9,457 bases of DNA, taken from assembly GCA_003545435.1 (NCBI GenBank), contig DPYI01000061.1, positions 1 through 9,457 of the forward strand. The letters are read 5' to 3'. Under the pieces are notes generated by a model that searched no databases, was not told where the DNA came from, and saw only the letters and a list, made by a program, of their open reading frames with translations. The stretch comes from Patescibacteria group bacterium. GTDB taxonomy: Bacteria; Patescibacteriota; Microgenomatia; UBA10105; UBA927. Both the position numbers and the translations under genes were made by a program. Positions 1 through 4,620 of the stretch are shown here, one piece after another (position 1 is the stretch's first letter; every line of letters starts with the position of its first letter).

Positions 1-2
1 CA

Positions 3-83
3 TTTCAAATAGGAGATCAGATTCTGCGGACACAAAATCCTGATGTTGCTGCAGCTGCAATCGGAACAGCTTCTGGAGAATAG
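3..83 (+). CDS. C-terminal end of an unidentified protein (cut by window start)
   Basis: An open frame enters from the left edge and stops at the TAG at 81-83, giving about 26 residues that end in an alanine-rich tail (ATGs are absent in this frame, so the start lies outside). The composition (IGDQILRTQNPDVAAAAIG) reads like real protein rather than noise. It is too short to assign a family. It converges with the minus-strand gene that ends at 250. The 98-110 hairpin downstream lacks a T-run, so no convincing plus-strand terminator is seen. Real but unidentifiable; moderate confidence that it is coding. Confidence 0.5.
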   Translation, partial: FQIGDQILRTQNPDVAAAAIGTASGE

Positions 84-169
84 GTGTATACCTAAATCAC
101 CCGCCGGGTGTAAATTCAAATCCTCTCTTCCGGACACAAAGAGATTATGTCCAAAAGAAAGCAACCAGG

Positions 170-212
170 TAGAAAAAAAATTAATAAGAAAAACAGAGAC
201 GAAAAACGTCCC
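170..212 (-). terminator. Possible intrinsic terminator for the minus-strand gene ending at 250
   Basis: Read on the minus strand, GGGACG (207-212) and CGTCTC (196-201) form a six-pair stem (one G-T wobble) around a five-base loop. A T-rich stretch follows (plus-strand A-runs around 170-195). The T-run is interrupted, so efficiency is uncertain. The stretch 84-249 otherwise holds only a CACCC-GCC-GGGTG hairpin at 98-110 and no supported gene. Confidence 0.4.
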
Positions 213-249
213 ATCCTATTGGCTCCACCCAGACGCTTTCATTTTTGAG

Positions 250-594
250 TTATTCCTCCTCTTCAATCTTTACTAAATTATCTATATCCACCCATCCTGA
301 ACATGTCCCTTCAACAGGACGTTTGGGTTCGACCCACGCAATCAGAATGGTGGGGGCTGACGATCCCTCCCCAAACCGTTCTGAAAGAGCGTGAATGACA
401 AATTGTGATCCGGCTTTTGCGGTACAGCCAGACTTGAGGATTTTGGGAGAATCCCAATCATATGTCAGTTTGACGTCCGACGTGACGACAACACTGTCGC
501 CAACGGCGAATGACTTGATCGCTGCCAAGATTGAAAGCAATACTGCAACGATCAAAATACACGAAACAATCACTAACAACTCTGTCTTCTTCAT
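250..594 (-). CDS. Small membrane-anchored protein with SH3-like extracellular domain
   Basis: 114 residues from an ATG at 592-594, preceded by a GAAAGG Shine-Dalgarno about ten bases upstream; a longer upstream start at 663 lacks such support. Residues 1-3 are basic (MKK), followed by a hydrophobic segment at about 5-28, so the protein is an N-terminally anchored or exported one. The rest (GDSVVVTSDVKLTYDW ... CSGWVDIDNLVKI) has the strand-rich pattern of bacterial SH3-like domains: an initial 'GD-V-V' strand and a final 'G-W-V-DNLVKI' strand. Two cysteines (in SGC and GTC) could form a disulfide outside the cell. The C-terminus is four glutamates. SH3-like assignment is by pattern only; binding partner unknown (SH3b domains often bind cell wall). 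It lies downstream of the MNT/HEPN pair but is separated by about 390 bases and probably has its own promoter. Confidence 0.65.
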   Translation of the reverse strand: MKKTELLVIVSCILIVAVLLSILAAIKSFAVGDSVVVTSDVKLTYDWDSPKILKSGCTAKAGSQFVIHALSERFGEGSSAPTILIAWVEPKRPVEGTCSGWVDIDNLVKIEEEE

Positions 595-627
595 TTTAAA
601 ATTTTCCTTTCTAATCCTTTCTAAACT

Positions 628-655
628 ATTATCCTTATTAAATTTCTTGGGTAAA
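628..655 (-). promoter_or_regulatory. Candidate promoter for the SH3-like small protein
   Basis: On the minus strand, TTTACC (650-655) and GATAAT (628-633) are separated by 16 bases. This puts the transcription start near 621 and leaves a leader of about 27 bases that includes the Shine-Dalgarno. The -10 box matches consensus at five of six and the -35 at four of six. Position relative to the gene is right, but the motif is modest. Confidence 0.35.
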
Positions 656-987
656 ACACCCATGGATAGTGATAACCGAAGTTGTCACCATACAAAGGCT
701 TTCTATCTTTTCAAAAAGGAGATGTTTACCATTTACAATAATAATTGTTACGGGTATGACATTTTCTAAACTGATCCCTCGAAAAGCTCGGGATCGAGTA
801 AGAAACTGTATATCTACCTGGTTGTTAAGGTTCGTATCCCTGATAAACGAAAAAAGTACCGCGTTGAGGCACAATTCATCTACTGGGAAAACGTACGAAT
901 TATAGGCTTATTTTGACCGGTTTGTCAAGACTGAATCTGAAGCTACATCGAGGCTGGAATCATACAACCAAAATCGAAGCTAAAATC
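656..987. other. Non-coding stretch between the SH3-like gene and the nucleotidyltransferase
   Basis: No convincing gene. Two 78-codon open frames on opposite strands (638-874 minus, 669-905 plus) overlap each other, lack Shine-Dalgarno sequences and do not resemble proteins. The stretch holds a palindromic repeat at 773-795 and a TTGAC-N6-GTCAA inverted repeat near 914-929. Confidence 0.5.
773..795. repeat. Small palindromic repeat (GATCCC...GGGATC)
   Basis: GATCCC (773-778) and GGGATC (790-795) form a six-base inverted repeat around an 11-base centre containing an AGCTC-like core. It resembles the family of short palindromes that recurs elsewhere in this window. Confidence 0.45.
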
Positions 988-1308
988 TCACGCTACAGCA
1001 ATGGTTTTTTTTGTATGAAGTACTCCAACCGTGGTAAGCGGTGACGCAGAAGTATATTCCTGCGGCGTCAACCCGTACACATGAAGATCATACGGGATGC
1101 CGACAGTATTGCGGTATAAAATTTTTAACCTGCTATCTACGTCGGTGTCGGCAAAATCAGGAGAAAGAACGACCATATCAATATCACTTTCCGGCGTTGC
1201 TCTTCCCTCCACTACCGATCCGTACACAAACGCACGGCTTACTGAAATCTGCGTTTTCAGCCGATTGATATATGAAATTAAGACTGGTTTAATTTGTTCA
1301 AAATCCAT
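988..1308 (-). CDS. MNT-type nucleotidyltransferase (partner of HEPN protein)
   Basis: 106 residues, from ATG 1306-1308 to a TGA stop. The start is fixed by a clear AAAGGAG Shine-Dalgarno nine bases upstream. Minimal nucleotidyltransferase of the DNA polymerase beta superfamily: the diagnostic G-S-x10-D-x-D motif is G30-S31 ... D42-I-D44, and a third acidic residue is available at D74 (IPYDLHVYG), so the metal-binding triad looks intact. It is the size of stand-alone MNT proteins. The reading frame starts inside the last 31 bases of the HEPN gene, so the two are almost surely co-transcribed and translationally coupled. In characterised MNT/HEPN modules the HEPN protein is an RNase toxin, and the nucleotidyltransferase neutralises it, in some systems by adding AMP to it. 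That role here is inferred from family and arrangement. Fold and pairing are confident; toxin-antitoxin activity is not shown. Confidence 0.9.
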   Translation of the reverse strand: MDFEQIKPVLISYINRLKTQISVSRAFVYGSVVEGRATPESDIDMVVLSPDFADTDVDSRLKILYRNTVGIPYDLHVYGLTPQEYTSASPLTTVGVLHTKKTIAVA

Positions 1309-1661
1309 ATATATAACTCCTTTGTTTTTACTATCGTAGGATCAATTTTTTCTTTCGTTGTATACGTATGCGCCTGAAAGTCAGGATACCTAACCCGCCA
1401 AAAATGTCTCGTAATTTCTGCCAAATCCTCTTTCCATTCCTGAGAAATATCCAGTCCCGCCTCTGTTGCCAGAGCATCAAGATTATGTATTTTTGATGGT
1501 ACTTTTCCTGCAAATTCTACAATACACGCTTTGAGCAGTTTTTCGAGCGCCTGATGACAGCAATAGACTGCCATAGAATATCGCGACCCTTCATAAAGAT
1601 ACATCGCATCCTCATAGTGCTCTTTGGCTTGGTTGAGCCAATCAGTCGTTTCTGCTTTCAT
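1278..1661 (-). CDS. HEPN-domain protein (probable RNase/toxin of an MNT-HEPN module)
   Basis: 127 residues from ATG 1659-1661 (a GTG immediately before it at 1662-1664 is an equally good start). All-helical HEPN protein. The helix-2 signature is clear (AVYCCHQALEKLLKA), followed by the usual 'IHNLDAL' turn and a third segment with 'HFWRVRYPDF'. An R-x6-H spacing (R92 to H99 counted from the GTG) fits the R-x4-6-H motif of catalytic HEPN RNases, although in the 'RYPD' subfamily this histidine is not always conserved. It precedes the nucleotidyltransferase with a 31-base overlap, the standard order in many MNT/HEPN pairs. No Shine-Dalgarno lies at normal distance. The promoter just upstream would start transcription within a base or two of the first start codon, suggesting a leaderless message. 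Confidence 0.88.
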   Translation of the reverse strand: MKAETTDWLNQAKEHYEDAMYLYEGSRYSMAVYCCHQALEKLLKACIVEFAGKVPSKIHNLDALATEAGLDISQEWKEDLAEITRHFWRVRYPDFQAHTYTTKEKIDPTIVKTKELYIWILNKLNQS

Positions 1662-1670
1662 CACATAAAA

Positions 1671-1722
1671 AAGTATACCACAACTCCCCCCCTTTTCAAA
1701 TCAAACTCGCTTTGGTATACTT
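1671..1722. repeat. 10-bp perfect inverted repeat, operator-like
   Basis: AAGTATACCA (1671-1680) and TGGTATACTT (1713-1722) are exact inverted copies separated by 32 bases, with one arm covering the -10 of the HEPN promoter. A half-site pair GGTAT/ATACC follows (1714-1730), then a CCACAT-N8-ATGTGG hairpin (1729-1748). The placement suits a repressor binding the divergent HEPN/rplK spacer, but no DNA-binding protein is encoded nearby. Confidence 0.5.
1672..1699 (-). promoter_or_regulatory. Promoter of the HEPN-MNT operon (probably leaderless)
   Basis: On the minus strand TTGAAA (1694-1699), a 16-base spacer and TATACT (1672-1677): five of six matches in each box. The expected start at about 1665 coincides with the GTG/ATG of the HEPN gene at 1664/1661. 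The -10 box lies inside one arm of a perfect 10-base inverted repeat. Confidence 0.55.
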
Positions 1723-1823
1723 CCCATACCACATTTAAAATAATGTGGGAGAAACCGATCATTAGGTTTCGAGAGAAAATCACCTTCATAGGATATCTCC
1801 TCTCGCAATCTTCTATCGATTCT

Positions 1824-1982
1824 CAAGTTCAAATTTTCAATTTTAAATTTTAAATTTTCAACCTGCCTTGCCGGCGAGGCAGGTAGTTCCGCCTTAGCGG
1901 GATTAGGTTTGATCCGCCAGCTGGCGGATTGTAATTTGATATTTTTTTGAAAATTGTGATTTGTGATTTGGAACTTGAAAAT
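1824..1982. repeat. Cluster of palindromic repeats upstream of rplK
   Basis: Three hairpins lie in succession: CCTGCCT...AGGCAGG (1862-1883), CCGC-CTTA-GCGG (1889-1900) and the perfect 18-base palindrome ATCCGCCAGCTGGCGGAT (1912-1929). They are flanked by A/T-rich arms that are themselves inverted: TCAAGTTCAAAT near 1823-1834 against ATTTGGAACTTGA near 1966-1978, and AATTTTCAA against TTGAAAATT. The whole reads like a composite of small non-autonomous repeats. No open frame and no strong rplK promoter is visible inside it. Confidence 0.6.
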
Positions 1983-1984
1983 AT

Positions 1985-2410
1985 ATGGCTGTTAAAAAGG
2001 TCAAAACAATTATTAAACTCAATCTCAATGCTGGCGTTGCTACCGCTGCTCCTCCGGTAGGGCCGGCATTGGGCCAGCACGGTATTGCGATCATAGAATT
2101 TATCAAGGCCTACAACGAAAGGACGAGTAAACTCAAAGGCCAGATCATCCCGGCTGTCATCACGGTATTTGAGGATCGGACATTCACGTTTGTTACCAAA
2201 CTCCCGCCGGTGGCAGCCATGATCAAAAAAATACTCAACATTACGAAAGGCAGTGGAAAAGCAGGAAAAGAACCTGTGGGAACTCTTTCCAAAGCACAGG
2301 TCGAACAGATAGCAAAAGATAAATTACCGGATCTCAACTGCGAAACAGTAGAATCAGCTATGAGAATTGTGGAAGGAACAGCGCGGAGTATGGGCGTGAA
2401 GGTGGAATAA
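1985..2410 (+). CDS. rplK: 50S ribosomal protein L11
   Basis: 141 residues, the normal length. L11 forms the base of the ribosomal stalk and binds 23S rRNA at the GTPase-associated centre, where translation factors act. The N-terminal domain shows the family signature (APPVGPALGQHGIAIIEFIKAYN, residues about 22-44). The C-terminal rRNA-binding domain holds PPVAAMIKK and the glycine/lysine loop ITKGSGKAGKEPVGTLS, ending in RIVEGTARSMGVKV. The ATG at 1985 gives the canonical N-terminus (MAVKKVKTIIKLNLNAG). Only a weak GGA lies upstream, so initiation seems not to depend on a strong Shine-Dalgarno. The secE-nusG genes often found just upstream are absent; instead there is a divergent HEPN/MNT operon. 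rplA follows after 91 bases. Confidence 0.97.
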   Translation: MAVKKVKTIIKLNLNAGVATAAPPVGPALGQHGIAIIEFIKAYNERTSKLKGQIIPAVITVFEDRTFTFVTKLPPVAAMIKKILNITKGSGKAGKEPVGTLSKAQVEQIAKDKLPDLNCETVESAMRIVEGTARSMGVKVE

Positions 2411-2422
2411 AAAGCAAGATAA

Positions 2423-2493
2423 GCAAGTCCGGCAAGGCCAGCAACTCAAGTTTAATTCCTGAATTGCCCGAGCTGCCAAGTAACCGGTCTTGC
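2423..2493 (+). repeat. Hairpin-forming repeat in the rplK-rplA spacer
   Basis: GCAAGTCCGG (2423-2432) pairs with CCGGTCTTGC (2484-2493) at nine of ten positions. An inner AATTC/GAATT stem (near 2454-2465) completes a long hairpin that ends nine bases before the rplA ATG. Could affect rplA translation initiation or processing; no T-run, so not a terminator. Confidence 0.5.
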
Positions 2494-2501
2494 TAACATA
2501 T

Positions 2502-3398
2502 ATGGGTAAAGTCAGAAAAGTCGTCATGGGTGATGTGGAGCTTGAGAAAAAGCAGCGGAAAAAAGCTGACGTGAGGCGTGAGGCAAAAAAACTGAAAAAA
2601 GTAGAAGGCGTTGGACTTCATGGCGGAGAACGGACTGCAGTAGTTGAAGGCACAGAACTGAAAGCAGAGGTCAGGGAAATTTTAGAAGAAGTTGAGAGCG
2701 GAGAGAAGGCTTCCGCCTTCGCTAAAACTTCGGCGGACAAGTCGGCGGGTAAAGCGGGCAAGGGGAAAAAGCACATTGGCCCTAAACCAAGGTCAAAAAA
2801 ATACCAGGAAGCGGCAAAACTCGTTGATAAAACCAAATCATATCCGATCAGTGAGGCAATCAGCCTTGTCAAAAAAACCAGCTATACGAAATTCGATGGG
2901 TCAGTGGAAATCCACCTGAACCTCAATCCAAATACCCTCGGAGACAAGAATCCGCCAGCTGACGGATTACGAGGATCCGTATCACTCCCCCATGGCACAG
3001 GCAAGCAGGTGCGGGTCATCGCTGCCGATGATGCAGTGCTGAAAGATATAGAGCTCGGTAAAATCAATTTTGATATTTTGGTCTCTCACCCCTCAATGAT
3101 GCCCAAACTTGCCAAAGTTGCCAGAATCCTGGGCCCCAAAGGCCTGATGCCCAACCCGAAAACCGGAACTGTAACAGAGGATGTGGAAAAACGGATCAAA
3201 GAGCTCTCTCATGGACAAGTCAATTTTAAAACAGAACCGGACAATCCGCTTATTCACCTCATCATCGGGAAAGTATCATTTGATGACAAAAAATTGATTG
3301 AAAACACGAATGCTATTTTTGAGGTGGTCGGAAGAAATAAAATTGCTAAAGCGACAGTAACTGCGACGATGGGACCGGGCGTGAGGGTACAAATTTAA
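2502..3398 (+). CDS. rplA: 50S ribosomal protein L1 with long charged N-terminal extension
   Basis: 298 residues from ATG 2502 (the frame is open to a TTG at 2490, but MGKVRKVV is the more natural start). L1 binds 23S rRNA at the L1 stalk and helps release deacyl-tRNA. Residues 1 to about 97 are an extension rich in Lys/Glu, with a coiled-coil-like first half and an Ala/Gly/Lys linker. The L1 fold begins near RSKKYQEAAKLVDK. The signature is clear: LPHGTGK near 165-171 and ILGPKGLMPNPKTGTV near 208-223, ending in ATMGPGVRV. Domain II is short: between 'VRV' and 'NFD' there are about 16 residues, where E. coli has about 34. Two palindromic repeat sequences lie inside the gene (2709-2750 in the linker; 2949-2968 encoding NPPADGLRG). 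No Shine-Dalgarno is seen; the spacer hairpin precedes it. From memory, similar extensions occur in Microgenomates L1. Confidence 0.95.
   Translation: MGKVRKVVMGDVELEKKQRKKADVRREAKKLKKVEGVGLHGGERTAVVEGTELKAEVREILEEVESGEKASAFAKTSADKSAGKAGKGKKHIGPKPRSKKYQEAAKLVDKTKSYPISEAISLVKKTSYTKFDGSVEIHLNLNPNTLGDKNPPADGLRGSVSLPHGTGKQVRVIAADDAVLKDIELGKINFDILVSHPSMMPKLAKVARILGPKGLMPNPKTGTVTEDVEKRIKELSHGQVNFKTEPDNPLIHLIIGKVSFDDKKLIENTNAIFEVVGRNKIAKATVTATMGPGVRVQI
2709..2750. repeat. Palindromic repeat inside the rplA linker
   Basis: TCCGCC (2712-2717) and GGCGGA (2732-2737) bracket a TTCGCTAAAACTTC centre, followed by a GTCGGCGGG echo. Read in frame it gives ASAFAKTSADKSAG, a low-complexity linker between the charged extension and the L1 fold. 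The 10-mer CTTCGGCGGA (2728-2737) recurs in inverse orientation in the rplL linker (4759-4768). Confidence 0.55.
2949..2968. repeat. Near-copy of the upstream 18-bp palindrome inside rplA
   Basis: AATCCGCCAGCTGACGGATT differs by one base from the perfect palindrome at 1912-1929 and keeps frame, coding for part of NPPADGLRG in a surface loop of L1 just before the LPHGTGK motif. Confidence 0.55.
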
Positions 3399-3400
3399 TC

Positions 3401-3426
3401 CGACTCGCCTCGCTGAAGCGGAGTCG
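3401..3426. repeat. Hairpin repeat just after rplA
   Basis: CGACTC (3401-3406) pairs with GAGTCG (3421-3426), with partial inner pairing around CGCTGAAGCG. No T-run follows, so it is better called a palindromic repeat than a terminator; it may protect the 3' end of rplK-rplA mRNA. Confidence 0.45.
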
Positions 3427-3472
3427 AAGAGGGCAAATAAATACTGAAAGATGGAATTGTTACATTGCTCAA

Positions 3473-3501
3473 TTGTTTAATTGTTTACAATACGATATAA
3501 T
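3473..3501 (+). promoter_or_regulatory. Promoter between rplA and rplJ
   Basis: A perfect TATAAT (3496-3501) lies 17 bases after TTGTTT (3473-3478), predicting a start near 3508. The -35 is poor but spacing and -10 are ideal. It would drive either rplJ-rplL through the 3704-3730 terminator (attenuation) or a short non-coding transcript ending there. Confidence 0.5.
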
Positions 3502-3520
3502 AGAAAAATCCTAAAGACAG

Positions 3521-3615
3521 TGAGCCCTTCGGCAAGCTCAGGGTAAAACATTCCGTAAAGCCGAAGATTAATCAAGAAGACTTCAGTCTGAGCGAAGTCG
3601 AAGACTTGCCGAGGG
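3521..3615. repeat. Palindromic repeat pair (CCTTCGGCAAG ... CTTGCCGAGGG)
   Basis: Local hairpin TGAGC-N10-GCTCA (3521-3540) plus distant inverted arms 3526-3536 and 3605-3615 (11 pairs, one wobble). A CTGAGCGAAGTCGAAG segment at 3588-3603 is of the same style. Belongs to the small palindromic repeat set of this window. Confidence 0.5.
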
Positions 3616-3703
3616 AAACAACAAGAAGCTTAGAGAACTTAGTGAAGTCAGAAGCTTAGCATTAAACTAATCTTCTAAACTTCTAAACATACTCAACTTC
3701 TTT

Positions 3704-3730
3704 ATTCCCGCTTTAGGCGGGATATTTTTT
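3704..3730 (+). terminator. Intrinsic terminator / attenuator upstream of rplJ
   Basis: TCCCGC (3706-3711), loop TTTAG and GCGGGA (3717-3722) are followed by TATTTTTT. It ends the rplK-rplA transcript or the 3508 transcript and, if read through, would act as an attenuator for rplJ-rplL. The sequence is similar to the TTCCGC...GCGGGA repeat at 1887-1902, so a repeat may have been recruited as a terminator. Confidence 0.75.
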
Positions 3731-3780
3731 GGAAAGACTAGCACTTGAATAGAAGACTTGATTAGCATGCGAACTAAGTT

Positions 3781-3820
3781 CATGTGCTCATCATGTAGTT
3801 TTTTAATCATGTGCTCATCA
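3781..3820 (+). repeat. 13-bp direct repeat upstream of the rplJ leader
   Basis: CATGTGCTCATCA occurs at 3781-3793 and again at 3808-3820, a period of 27 bases with TGTAGTTTTTTAAT between. This lies between the terminator and the rplJ leader, where a regulator or an additional promoter could sit; no good promoter was found. Confidence 0.5.
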
Positions 3821-3830
3821 CAATAAAACA

Positions 3831-3973
3831 TATGCCAGGTAGTGAATGTTCGATACGCTAACGCATAACAATTACTAACTGGTTATATTGAAAAAAAATA
3901 ATTATAAAGAGGAAAATGTTTTTTATTCCAAATATCTTCTGTTTGGAATATCGAACAGCTACTACCTGGTATG
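3831..3973 (+). promoter_or_regulatory. Structured rplJ leader (probable L10-type autoregulatory leader)
   Basis: A multi-stem fold. P1 pairs CCAGGTAGT (3835-3843) with ACTACCTGG (3961-3969). It extends through G-T, T-A and A-T pairs to 3831-3834/3970-3973, so it includes the rplJ ATG itself. P2 pairs GTTCGATA (3848-3855) with TATCGAAC (3949-3956). P3 is the hairpin TTCCAAA (3926-3932)/TTTGGAA (3942-3948). P4 is ATAAC (3865-3869)/GTTAT (3882-3886). A purine-rich AAAGAGG (3906-3912) lies in the open part. Known L10 leaders let the L10-L12 complex repress its own mRNA; the position directly before rplJ suggests the same here. Membership in that family is inferred, not verified. Confidence 0.6.
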
Positions 3974-4480
3974 GCTACTCAAAAGAAAATAGATACAGTC
4001 AATGCGCTCAGTGAAAAAATTTCAAAGGCTCATTCTATCATTTTTGCCGATTATACGGGCCTCAAGCACAAGCAGATAGAAACGCTGCGTAAAGCGCTTA
4101 AAAAAATCGGCGCAGAATTTATTGTAGTGAAAAATAAGTTGCTCGAACGGTCCCTCGGTGAACAGGCAGAATCCGTTACACCGCTCCTCAAGGAAAGTAC
4201 GGCAGTGCTGTTTAACTACGAAGATGAAGTGGCAGGGCTCAAAGAGTTATTGAAATTTTTCAAACTCACGGCTCTTGGCAAAACCAAGGGCGGACTTCTG
4301 GGCAAAACAATGCTTGCTGAAGATGAGGTGCTTCGGCTTTCCAAACTTCCGGGAAAACAGGAACTCTTAGGTCAACTGGCAGGCCAGTTGATGGTGCCTC
4401 TTTCAGGCCTTCACTATGCTCTCTCGTGGAATATCAATAGACTGGTGTGGGGACTTTCTAATATCAAAAATAAAAGATAA
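3971..4480 (+). CDS. rplJ: 50S ribosomal protein L10
   Basis: 169 residues, normal length. L10 is the stalk base that anchors L7/L12 dimers on 23S rRNA beside L11. The N-terminal rRNA-binding domain shows SIIFADYTGLKHKQIETLRKALKK (about 22-45) and EFIVVKNKLL (about 49-58), both typical. The C-terminal helix (LHYALSWNINRLVWGLSNIKNKR) is the L12-binding tail. The ATG at 3971 gives the usual MATQKKID start. No Shine-Dalgarno lies in the preceding 20 bases, and the start codon is inside the long leader stem, so translation probably depends on leader conformation. rplL follows after 140 bases that contain a structured RNA. Confidence 0.96.
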   Translation: MATQKKIDTVNALSEKISKAHSIIFADYTGLKHKQIETLRKALKKIGAEFIVVKNKLLERSLGEQAESVTPLLKESTAVLFNYEDEVAGLKELLKFFKLTALGKTKGGLLGKTMLAEDEVLRLSKLPGKQELLGQLAGQLMVPLSGLHYALSWNINRLVWGLSNIKNKR

Positions 4481-4483
4481 AGA

Positions 4484-4612
4484 TTAGCCCGCCTACGCTT
4501 CCTTCAAGCCTTTTCACTACTATTCGTAGACGGCTTGAAGAGCGCGTGAGCGGCGGGTCTAAGAAACTGTAACGCTCGTTAACTCGCGAACAGTTTCTAA
4601 GAAAGGCGGTGA
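4484..4612 (+). promoter_or_regulatory. Structured 5' leader RNA of rplL (motif copy A)
   Basis: Nested stems: P1 TTAG+CCCGCC (4484-4493) with GGCGGG-T-CTAA (4552-4562); P2 ACGC (4495-4498) with GCGT (4544-4547); P3 CTTCAAGCC (4502-4510) with GGCTTGAAG (4532-4540); P4 CTAC (4517-4520) with GTAG (4526-4529), loop TATTC; P5 AGAAACTGT (4562-4570) with ACAGTTTCT (4590-4598). Then the Shine-Dalgarno AAAGGCGGTGA, eight bases and the ATG. P3 and P4 are separated by the asymmetric loop TTTTCA/AC. The same architecture with different stem sequences precedes the TasA-like gene at 6602-6742. CCGCC of P1 could alternatively pair with GGCGG of the Shine-Dalgarno in this copy. Not recognised as a named RNA family. 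Confidence 0.75.
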
Positions 4613-4620
4613 TTTACAGT

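Larger units (their letters stand above)
3508..3730 (+). ncRNA. Candidate non-coding transcript or rplJ leader, ~220 nt
   Basis: This stretch runs from the predicted start of the 3473-3501 promoter to an intrinsic terminator and contains no credible open frame. It can fold extensively: CCTTCGGCAAG (3526-3536) pairs with CTTGCCGAGGG (3605-3615), GCTCA (3536-3540) with TGAGC (3589-3593), and later GAAGCTTAG elements with CTAA-CTTC segments around 3670-3685. Part of that structure is a palindromic repeat, so it may be only repeats between a promoter and an attenuator. No known RNA (tmRNA, RNase P, SRP, 6S) was recognised. Confidence 0.3.

Noticed and set aside
84..150. tRNA-like look (TTCAAATCC after a GC hairpin)
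   Set aside because: No seven-pair acceptor stem, no anticodon arm with a seven-base loop and no matching T-stem could be drawn.
43..276. 77-codon plus-strand frame
   Set aside because: Overlaps the more protein-like frame ending at 83, has no Shine-Dalgarno, and runs through the terminator region into the antisense of the SH3-like gene.
796..807. TAAGAAACTGTA identical to part of leader motif copy A
   Set aside because: The matching downstream strand CAGTTTCT and all other elements of the motif are missing; probably chance.
638..905. Two 78-codon frames on opposite strands
   Set aside because: They overlap each other, contain the palindromic repeat, and lack ribosome binding sites or family motifs.
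1781..1815. Riboswitch or T-box in the rplK upstream region
   Set aside because: A CGAGAG...CTCTCG inverted repeat exists but no conserved core of a known class could be recognised.
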